Shown one piece after another: positions 1-4,968 of a stretch of DNA of 7,274 nucleotides. This DNA comes from Rickettsiales bacterium (GTDB taxonomy: Bacteria > Pseudomonadota > Alphaproteobacteria > Rickettsiales > UBA3002), in the NCBI GenBank assembly GCA_027489915.1, contig JAIXZB010000006.1, positions 1-7,274 on the forward strand, in the 5' to 3' direction. The stretch's first letter is position 1. Each line of letters opens with the position of its first letter. Under the pieces are notes generated by a model. It was not told where the DNA came from. It saw nothing but the letters and a program-made list of their open reading frames with translations, and ran no database searches. A program made the position numbers and the translations under genes.

Positions 1-1
1 A

Positions 2-154
2 AATTCCCTAGTAATCAAAGCACAGACTAATGTGCTTATCAGTGACTATAGCCAGTTACCTGAAATCTCTTCGCACGATGCACAAACTACTTCAAGTGCA
101 GTGAACTGGTTTAAGCAGCACTATCCGCCCTATCCAGCAAGCTGCAGAAAGTAA
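2..154 (+). CDS. C-terminal fragment of an unidentified protein, cut by the left edge
   Basis: A reading frame is open from the first complete codon of the window for 50 codons and ends with TAA at 152-154; any start lies outside the window. The visible tail is hydrophilic and Ser/Gln/Thr-rich, and its last part holds a cluster of aromatic and proline residues (WFKQHYPPYPASCRK). I see no transmembrane segment and no motif that I recognise. The frame ends only about 10 bases before the stop codon of the convergent minus-strand gene, a spacing that fits a real tail-to-tail gene pair. Against it, a 50-codon open frame can occur by chance. I cannot assign a function. Confidence 0.4.
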   Translation, partial: NSLVIKAQTNVLISDYSQLPEISSHDAQTTSSAVNWFKQHYPPYPASCRK

Positions 155-163
155 CTCCAGCAA

Positions 164-538
164 TTAATTATGATTCCGCCCACCCGTGGTGCGTTTCTGA
201 AACAGCAACCTTCCATCAGGCCAAATCACGAACTCATCCATCTGGCTGGCAGGCGTTCCTTGTGTGCGCGGCTCTGCCAATCCAAACACCGCACTACGCG
301 TTCCAAGCACACGGCTATCAGCCGCCGTAGGTGTCGTACCCTTTAGCGATAATTTACCATCAATACCCGTAATATAAGACGTCCTACGTGGCGCAATCAC
401 ATGCTCGGTCACACTTCCTGCCGATTCAAAAATCACCGTTTTTGCCTCGTAGCTCATATTCGTCACCTTGAGCGCCGCAAGTGCAGGCATGCTTGCACAC
501 ACCGCAACACTTGCCATCAACATTGCACGTAATGTCAT
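164..538 (-). CDS. small secreted protein of unknown function (124 aa)
   Basis: I do not recognise the family. The start chosen is the ATG at 536-538, because a GGAGG ribosome site (minus-strand reading of 543-547) lies 4 bases upstream; an upstream ATG at 565 would add nine residues and has no such site. From this start the protein has a clear Sec signal peptide: a basic Arg4, a hydrophobic core and an AxA-type cleavage site after PALA at residue 21. The mature protein is about 103 residues with no further membrane segment and no cysteine; it looks beta-rich with short alternating hydrophobic stretches such as EFVIWPDGRLLF (102-113) and a polar, basic C-terminus. It therefore probably acts in the periplasm or outside the cell. 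It lies 78 bases downstream of rnhA on the same strand, so it may be co-transcribed, though it has its own good ribosome site. Real gene: fairly sure. Function: unknown. Confidence 0.75.
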   Translation of the reverse strand: MTLRAMLMASVAVCASMPALAALKVTNMSYEAKTVIFESAGSVTEHVIAPRRTSYITGIDGKLSLKGTTPTAADSRVLGTRSAVFGLAEPRTQGTPASQMDEFVIWPDGRLLFQKRTTGGRNHN

Positions 539-616
539 AATCCCTCCATGGTTATAAAAAAGCATTTATGCGCCGAACCAAACACAATACAAGTTAGCAT
601 TCGACAATCTTCTCAA

Positions 617-1057
617 CTAACGCCCGGCCACTTTAAGTGCAGCATCGCGCGCCAACACATCTACACGTTCATTCTCCGGATGGCCATTATGCGCCTTCAC
701 CCATTTCCACTGCACCTTATGCTGCGATGCAGCATCAAGCAACAACTGCCACAAATCCGCATTCTTCACCGGCTTCTTATCCGCCGTTTTCCACCCCTTG
801 GCAACCCAGCCCTTAATCCACTCACTCATCCCCTTCATCACATAGGTACTATCTGTATGAAGTGTAATGCTGCAGGGCTCTTTGAGTTGCTGCAACGCAG
901 CAATCGCACCCATCAATTCCATGCGATTATTCGTCGTGTGCGGCTCGCTTCCGCTCAGTTCTTTTTCGCGCCCTTCATATTGCAACAACGCACCCCACCC
1001 TCCAGGCCCGGGATTGCCCAAACATGCCCCATCCGTGTAAATAACCACCTGCTTCAT
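617..1057 (-). CDS. rnhA: ribonuclease HI
   Basis: Cytoplasmic endonuclease that cuts the RNA strand of RNA-DNA hybrids, removing R-loops and primers. The 146-residue product is full length for the family and starts with the typical YTDGACLGNPGPGGWG block. The metal-binding carboxylates are all visible: Asp9, Glu47 (in NNRMEL), Asp69 (in HTDSTYV) and Asp133 (in NERVDVLA), with the loop histidine at His123 in VKAHNGH. The basic handle region WIKGWVAKGWKTADKKPVKN (80-99) is also present, as in the Escherichia coli enzyme. The start codon overlaps the thrB stop by four bases (ATGA). A GGGAG ribosome site lies inside the end of thrB (minus-strand reading of 1068-1072), 10 bases upstream, so the two genes are very likely one operon with coupled translation. 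No key residue is missing. Confidence 0.97.
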   Translation of the reverse strand: MKQVVIYTDGACLGNPGPGGWGALLQYEGREKELSGSEPHTTNNRMELMGAIAALQQLKEPCSITLHTDSTYVMKGMSEWIKGWVAKGWKTADKKPVKNADLWQLLLDAASQHKVQWKWVKAHNGHPENERVDVLARDAALKVAGR

Positions 1058-2025
1058 AACCCATACGCTCCCGCATGTTTCACCTGCTGATGAAACTCCA
1101 GCTTCTTCACATACTCCATCGGATCTTTCGGCGTCACCAGTGCTGCAGCATCACGGTAAATCCAATCATGCGCACGCGTCAGCAAAAACCGTAACGCTGC
1201 ACCGCGCGCAAGCACTGGTAACGCTTCCATTTCTTGCGCACTCAATGGCCGCACGGCGCGATACTGCGCACATAAATGCTGTGCTTTGGTCAAGTTAAAT
1301 TCCTTGCCCTCAAAGCACCACGCATTCATCACAATCGCCAAATCGTAAGCAAAAAAATCTTCGCACGCGAAATAAAAATCAATCACGCCACTCACCGCAT
1401 CACCCTCATAAAACACATTATCAGGGAAGATATCTGCATGCACCACGCCACGCGGCAAATCACGCGGCCACTGCGCTTCTAAAAGCGTCAATTCCTTCTC
1501 CACCAGCGCGCGCAGTCCAGCCTGAATACTATCCAGCCCTCCCTCAATTTTCTCAAAAATGCTGCGCCATCCAGCAAGCGAAAGTGCGTTTTCCCGCACA
1601 CCCGAAAATCCCTGCACTGCGTTGTGCATCCGCGCCACCATCGCCCCAAGCGATGCCACCTGCACCGTGCGCGGCATCATGGTGCTTTTGCCCTGCAAAA
1701 AGCGTACAATCGCCGCAGGTTTATCTTTCACCTGCACAATCACATCACCCATTCTGCCATGCACAGGTAGCGGGCACGGAATACCCTGCGCCGCCATGTG
1801 CTCCATCAACTGCATAAAAAAAGGTAACTCTTCGCGCTTCATCCGCTTTTCATACAGCGTCAGAATATATTTCTGCTCCACGCCCTCATGGTCGGTTGCA
1901 ATCAGGTAATTCGTGTTCTCCACCCCTTGCGCAATACCCACCGCAAAGGCAAGCGAACCTATTGCATACTGCGTCTCCAGCAGCAGTGCGATATCCTCAT
2001 TTGCAAGTGGGGTGTAAACAGCCAT
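1054..2025 (-). CDS. thrB: homoserine kinase, aminoglycoside-phosphotransferase fold (ThrB type II)
   Basis: Phosphorylates L-homoserine with ATP to O-phosphohomoserine, the step before threonine synthase, in the cytoplasm. The 323-residue length and the N-terminus MAVYTPLANEDI match the alphaproteobacterial ThrB family, which has the protein-kinase-like APH fold rather than the GHMP fold of the E. coli enzyme. The N-lobe nucleotide region is around IAQGVENTNYLI (31-42) and YILTLYEKR (53-61). The catalytic loop VVHADIFPDNVF has His196, Asp198 and Asn203, and the metal-binding Asp216 follows in GVIDFYFACED. The ATG at 2023-2025 is the only plausible start, since an in-frame stop lies just upstream; the ribosome site is weak. 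It is followed by rnhA with a four-base overlap. In many alphaproteobacteria I recall ispH preceding thrB-rnhA; here a divergent bactofilin gene lies upstream instead. General APH-family phosphotransferase is the alternative, but N-terminus and context favour ThrB. Confidence 0.93.
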   Translation of the reverse strand: MAVYTPLANEDIALLLETQYAIGSLAFAVGIAQGVENTNYLIATDHEGVEQKYILTLYEKRMKREELPFFMQLMEHMAAQGIPCPLPVHGRMGDVIVQVKDKPAAIVRFLQGKSTMMPRTVQVASLGAMVARMHNAVQGFSGVRENALSLAGWRSIFEKIEGGLDSIQAGLRALVEKELTLLEAQWPRDLPRGVVHADIFPDNVFYEGDAVSGVIDFYFACEDFFAYDLAIVMNAWCFEGKEFNLTKAQHLCAQYRAVRPLSAQEMEALPVLARGAALRFLLTRAHDWIYRDAAALVTPKDPMEYVKKLEFHQQVKHAGAYGL

Positions 2026-2194
2026 GCCAATGGGTTAGCCAATCGGCAGGCCCACGTAAAGGAAAACGGTCACAATCTTTTTGGCTAAGGCGTTATTTTT
2101 CACTAGCAACCGCCGTATGAGTGGCTATGATGCAAAGCACTCGGTCAAAAGCGCATGCGCGCAGCCGCCAAGCAACCCATAAAAATACGTTCCC

Positions 2195-2201
2195 AAAGGA
2201 G
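2195..2201 (+). promoter_or_regulatory. ribosome binding site deciding the bactofilin start
   Basis: AAAGGAG, nine bases upstream of the ATG at 2211. It fixes the start there. The frame stays open upstream to a GTG at 2121, but the 30 extra residues would be basic and unlike a bactofilin N-terminus. Confidence 0.8.
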
Positions 2202-2210
2202 CCACACTAC

Positions 2211-2873
2211 ATGTTTCGTCGTAAAGAAGAAGATGGGTCAGAAGCCCTCGAAGCCACCAACCAATCAGGCCCCCAATCCAGCCAAGGAGTCACCCCCAAC
2301 ATGCTCGATAACATTACCGATCCAGCAGCTCCGGCTGCAAATGCGCCACGTCCTGCAGTCGCTCCTGCGGCGGCGGCACCTGCTCCTGCTTTCCGCCCAG
2401 CACCGCCCCAAGCGGCTATGGCAGCAGCACGCACCCCAAGCCCTGCGCCTGCAGCATCCACTTCGTCGTCTGCACCTGTAGTGCCTGCGGTCGAACGTCC
2501 ATCACCTAAGGCAGCTGCAAAACGCGTGCTCACCGTAGGTCCCGACATTCAGATGAAAGGTGAAATCACCACCTGCGACCGTGTGGTGATCGAAGGTGCC
2601 GTTGATGCAACCCTGCGCGATGTTCACACCGTAGAGCTTGCCGAAAGTGGCTCACTCAAAGGCACCGCCGAAGTACAAGATGCCGAAATCAGCGGAATCT
2701 TCGAAGGCGATATCATCGTTCGTGGCCGCCTGATTATTTACTCCTCAGGCCGCGTACGTGGCAACGTCACCTACGGCGAAATCGAAATCGAACGCGGTGG
2801 CCAGATTTCAGGCAACATCCGCAACGCTGCCGATGCCGAAGCGAAACAAAACGGTGGCCGCAAAGCTGCATAA
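2211..2873 (+). CDS. bactofilin (polymer-forming cytoskeletal protein)
   Basis: Bactofilins self-assemble without nucleotide into filaments that act as scaffolds near the membrane, often recruiting cell-wall enzymes for shape, stalk or septum functions. The 220-residue product begins MFRRKEEDG. Residues about 38-100 are a long disordered Pro/Ala-rich linker (such as APAAAAPAPA), and the bactofilin (DUF583) beta-helix core spans about 105-204. The core shows the repeating pattern of short hydrophobic strands ending in glycines: LTVGPDIQMKGEI, VVIEGAVDATL, GSLKGTAEV, ISGIFEGDIIVRGRLII, GRVRGNVTYGEIEIE and GGQISGNI. A short basic tail follows. Only one bactofilin gene is present here, and no M23 peptidase is adjacent, although such pairs are common; the nearest wall-related gene is the peptidoglycan-binding protein 1.6 kb downstream. 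The gene is followed at once by a strong terminator, so it is probably monocistronic. The start is set by AAAGGAG at 2195-2201. Confidence 0.93.
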   Translation: MFRRKEEDGSEALEATNQSGPQSSQGVTPNMLDNITDPAAPAANAPRPAVAPAAAAPAPAFRPAPPQAAMAAARTPSPAPAASTSSSAPVVPAVERPSPKAAAKRVLTVGPDIQMKGEITTCDRVVIEGAVDATLRDVHTVELAESGSLKGTAEVQDAEISGIFEGDIIVRGRLIIYSSGRVRGNVTYGEIEIERGGQISGNIRNAADAEAKQNGGRKAA

Positions 2874-2890
2874 GCAAGCCCCACCAAACC

Positions 2891-2922
2891 AAAAAAGGCG
2901 CCCTTAAAAAGGCGCCTTTTTT
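2891..2922 (+). terminator. intrinsic terminator of the bactofilin gene, probably bidirectional
   Basis: AAAAAAGGCGCC (2891-2902) pairs with GGCGCCTTTTTT (2911-2922) around an 8-base loop, and the T-run of the second arm forms the release tract. It begins 17 bases after the stop codon. The A-run on the left arm gives a T-run on the other strand too, so it can also stop transcription coming from nth. Confidence 0.9.
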
Positions 2923-2942
2923 ATATTTTCAGCTATTCTTCC

Positions 2943-2991
2943 CAAAAAGAAAAATCAGAGTGGGCCTAATTAGTAGGCGGGTTCTGATTTT
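2943..2991 (-). terminator. nested hairpin terminator of nth
   Basis: On the minus strand, two bases after the nth stop codon, AAAATCAGA (2983-2991) pairs with TCTGATTTT (2951-2959). Inside this stem a second stem GCCTA/TAGGC (2964-2968 with 2974-2978) sits around a 5-base loop, the two stems being separated by 4-base internal bulges. The T-rich stretch on the minus strand (positions 2955 down to 2945) follows, as expected of an intrinsic terminator. Confidence 0.8.
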
Positions 2992-2992
2992 C

Positions 2993-3637
2993 CTAAAGCG
3001 TTTTGGCTTTGTAACGGCACCACTGGCGGACATTGCACCGCCCACACTCCGGCGCCCTCGCCTTACACACATACCGCCCGTGCAGAATCAACCAATGATG
3101 TGCATGCAACATCCACGCATCAGGTATTATTTTCACAAGTTGCATCTCGCACTGCTCGGGCGTTTTCGCGTTCGATAATCCAATGCGGTTCCCTACACGA
3201 AACACATGCGTATCCACCGCCATTGTCTTTTCGCCCAACACACAATTCAACCACACATTCGCCGTCTTACGCCCCACGCCTGGCAACGTCTGCAGCGCCT
3301 CGCGGGTGGTGGGCACTTTTCCCTCATATACCTCAATCAGCCGCGCACACAGCGCAATCACATTCTTCGCTTTAGCATTAAACAACCCGATGGTTTTGAT
3401 GTATTTTTTTAAGCCCACCTCGCCAAGCTTCAGTATTTTTTGTGGTGTATCATACTTTGCAAACAGCGCCTTTGTAGCCTTGTTTACCCCCACATCGGTC
3501 GCCTGCGCCGAAAGCACCACCGCCACCAGCAAACAAAAGGGATTGGGCGCATTAAGCTCGGTTTTAGGCTCGGGGTTTGCCTGCGCAAACTGCCCAAACA
3601 TCGCGTCCAACTCCACCCGTGTAAATCGTTTTGCCAT
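2993..3637 (-). CDS. nth: endonuclease III (DNA glycosylase/AP lyase)
   Basis: Base-excision-repair enzyme that removes oxidised pyrimidines and cleaves the abasic site by beta-elimination. The product has 214 residues, the usual length. The helix-hairpin-helix LPGVGRKTANV (118-128) carries the catalytic Lys124, and the catalytic aspartate is Asp142 in MAVDTHVFRVGNR. The four cysteines of the [4Fe-4S] cluster are Cys191, Cys198, Cys201 and Cys207 with the canonical spacing C-x6-C-x2-C-x5-C. The motif LLVAVVLSAQATD (36-48) is also typical. Together these separate it from MutY, which lacks the catalytic lysine and has an extra C-terminal domain. The ATG at 3635-3637 is the only nearby start, as an in-frame stop lies four codons upstream; the ribosome site is weak. 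The gene is convergent with the bactofilin gene and divergent from the membrane-protein gene, so it is transcribed alone. Confidence 0.97.
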   Translation of the reverse strand: MAKRFTRVELDAMFGQFAQANPEPKTELNAPNPFCLLVAVVLSAQATDVGVNKATKALFAKYDTPQKILKLGEVGLKKYIKTIGLFNAKAKNVIALCARLIEVYEGKVPTTREALQTLPGVGRKTANVWLNCVLGEKTMAVDTHVFRVGNRIGLSNAKTPEQCEMQLVKIIPDAWMLHAHHWLILHGRYVCKARAPECGRCNVRQWCRYKAKTL

Positions 3638-3725
3638 AAGGTTTTCTACTCAGCAAAACGCTATATGTCACCCTGCAATATAACCCCATTTTTCATACAA
3701 TCGTCACATAACTCGTAGCAGTTTT

Positions 3726-3734
3726 TGCTATAGT
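3726..3734 (+). promoter_or_regulatory. candidate extended -10 promoter for the 3741 gene
   Basis: TGCTATAGT reads as a TGn extension plus TATAGT at 3729-3734. I see no good -35 box, which extended -10 promoters can lack. The expected transcription start, about 7 bases downstream, falls on or next to the ATG at 3741, which would make the mRNA leaderless or nearly so. Confidence 0.35.
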
Positions 3735-3740
3735 GAAGGC

Positions 3741-4310
3741 ATGACCCCAATGAAAACATCATCGAAAATCGGTAGCTTCTTAAAAGGCTTCGCCTACACC
3801 GCTTTCACTGGCGCACTCATGGCAGGTATCTTTTTAGGCGTCACCGCAGCCGTAGCCACCATTGCACCCAGCTTTGCTGCTAGCTTTGGCATTAAAGCAG
3901 CCGAATCCATTGGCGTTGCACTGGCCACTAGCGGTATTGTCGGCCTATCCACGGGTATTTTCGGTGGCATCATCCAGATTTTCTCAAACGACAAGCACGA
4001 AAAAGCAATGCATGCCGCAGCCTACAGCCCAAGCAATGGGCGCGATATTGCCATCACCGCTGTCTCGCAAAACCTCATGAGCCCTAAACTCCAAGCCGCA
4101 CTCGAACGCGCCTCCGCTGCACCAGCGCTCCCTGAACGCGAAACGGAAACTGTCCCCACCACCCATTTTCAAAATCAACACGCCACGCAGCGTTCCAGCA
4201 TCAATGAAATCGTCAATCGCAAGCTCACAGGTGCACAAACCTCACATACTGAACGCCTCACCGCCGATAGGCTAGCACAAACCGTCATGCCAACCCGCAC
4301 GATCCAATAG
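3741..4310 (+). CDS. unknown membrane protein with a glycine-zipper two-helix hairpin
   Basis: I do not recognise the family. The 189-residue product has a short basic N-terminus (Lys5, Lys9, Lys15), then two hydrophobic segments at about 17-42 and 56-81. Both carry small-residue helix-packing motifs: Gly29-x3-Gly33 in the first and Gly68-x3-Gly72-x3-Gly76 in the second. Charges (lysines before, KHEK after) suggest that both ends face the cytoplasm. The remaining 105 residues are hydrophilic, with a probable helix at 110-126, a proline-rich spacer at 127-140 and a Thr/Gln/Arg-rich tail. Start choice is uncertain: GAAGG at 3735-3739 is too close to the first ATG but lies 10 bases from an in-frame ATG at 3750, so the protein may start at Met4 unless the transcript is leaderless. 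It precedes the peptidoglycan-binding gene on the same strand. An envelope role is an inference only. Confidence 0.75.
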   Translation: MTPMKTSSKIGSFLKGFAYTAFTGALMAGIFLGVTAAVATIAPSFAASFGIKAAESIGVALATSGIVGLSTGIFGGIIQIFSNDKHEKAMHAAAYSPSNGRDIAITAVSQNLMSPKLQAALERASAAPALPERETETVPTTHFQNQHATQRSSINEIVNRKLTGAQTSHTERLTADRLAQTVMPTRTIQ

Positions 4311-4346
4311 ACAATTAATTCAATACCTTAAGCAAATATACTGCAC

Positions 4347-4363
4347 TGCATAATTTTTATGCA
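4347..4363. repeat. short perfect inverted repeat upstream of the peptidoglycan-binding gene
   Basis: TGCATAA (4347-4353) and TTATGCA (4357-4363) form a perfect 7-base inverted repeat with a 3-base centre. It lies just downstream of a possible -10 box, TATACT (4337-4342), so it would cover the expected transcription start like an operator. No good -35 box is seen. It is AT-rich and has no T-run after it, so it is not a convincing terminator. Confidence 0.3.
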
Positions 4364-4427
4364 AGCGCTTTACCTGTTCTTAAGATTTACCGCCTATCCT
4401 GAAGAAACAAAACCAATACGTAAAAAC

Positions 4428-4431
4428 AGGA
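4428..4431 (+). promoter_or_regulatory. ribosome binding site deciding the 4440 start
   Basis: AGGA within ACAGGATGGG ends 8 bases before the ATG at 4440. The frame also has ATGs at 4359 and 4431, but neither has a suitably placed site, and the longer form would put some 30 charged residues before the signal peptide. Confidence 0.55.
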
Positions 4432-4439
4432 TGGGTACC

Positions 4440-4898
4440 ATGCCGCAAATTCACGCATATAAACAAAAAGCACTCTCGCTTGCCGACTACGTGGGCAAGG
4501 TAGTCATTGCAAGCTTCCTGCTCATTATAAGCATGATGGCACTCATCGCCGAAGCAAAAGCCGCAGGTTACGACATTTATGGTGGCGCTGCAGGCACCCA
4601 AACCATGCATCATTGCGGTTGGACGCCCACCCAGCGCATGATATATACAAGCGTGCCACGCAACACCACCATCATCCAAACCAAACTCACCGATATGGGC
4701 TATTACCGCGGCGCTATCGATGGCCTAAACACCCCCATCACCAAAGCTGCTGTTGCCGCCTTCCAGCGCGATTACGGTCTTAAAATCGATGGAATCGTAG
4801 GCGTTGAAACCTCACAAGCCATAGGGTTCATTGGCAACAGCGCCTCTTGGGTACGCAGCTGCCACCGTGAATACAACCCTGCAAACGCACGTATCTAA
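4440..4898 (+). CDS. exported peptidoglycan-binding-domain protein
   Basis: From the ATG at 4440 the product has 152 residues. A polar N-region with lysines leads into a hydrophobic core (about 21-38) ending in EAKAAGYD, so it is either a cleaved signal peptide (after Ala41 or so) or an uncleaved membrane anchor. Residues about 76-130 form a PG_binding_1 domain: the pattern KLTDMGYYRGAIDGLNTPIT, then AVAAFQRDYGL, then DGIVG and a Thr is the family signature of the three-helix fold that binds the wall peptide or glycan. No catalytic domain is attached, although this module usually accompanies an amidase, transpeptidase or lytic enzyme. Two cysteines outside the domain core (Cys59 and Cys141) could form a disulfide in the periplasm. 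It follows the membrane-hairpin gene after 129 bases, probably under its own promoter, and ends before a strong terminator. Partner and exact role are unknown. Confidence 0.85.
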   Translation: MPQIHAYKQKALSLADYVGKVVIASFLLIISMMALIAEAKAAGYDIYGGAAGTQTMHHCGWTPTQRMIYTSVPRNTTIIQTKLTDMGYYRGAIDGLNTPITKAAVAAFQRDYGLKIDGIVGVETSQAIGFIGNSASWVRSCHREYNPANARI

Positions 4899-4918
4899 TA
4901 ATCCCAAATACACAAACA

Positions 4919-4947
4919 AAAACGGCGGTGCAAAACACCGCCGTTTT
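4919..4947. terminator. bidirectional terminator between convergent genes
   Basis: AAAACGGCGGTG (4919-4930) pairs perfectly over 12 bases with CACCGCCGTTTT (4936-4947) around the loop CAAAA. T-rich DNA follows on both strands (TTTT then TCATT on plus; TTTTTGTTTG on minus). It sits 20 bases after the peptidoglycan-binding gene and 21 bases after the stop of the outer-membrane protein gene, serving both. Confidence 0.92.
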
Positions 4948-4968
4948 CATTAGCATTATACGCAGTAA

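Noticed and set aside
548..1090. A 180-codon plus-strand frame opposite rnhA
   Set aside because: It lies almost wholly antisense to a certain rnhA gene, and its product is rich in His, Arg and Cys without any domain pattern.
2207..2548. A 113-codon open frame on the minus strand across the bactofilin linker
   Set aside because: It is the antisense of the Pro/Ala codon-rich linker, where high GC removes stops; its translation is low-complexity Ala/Gly and it has no ribosome site.
4359..4439. An upstream ATG start for the peptidoglycan-binding gene
   Set aside because: The ATG at 4359 lies inside the inverted repeat and has no ribosome site; the extra residues would displace the signal peptide from the N-terminus.
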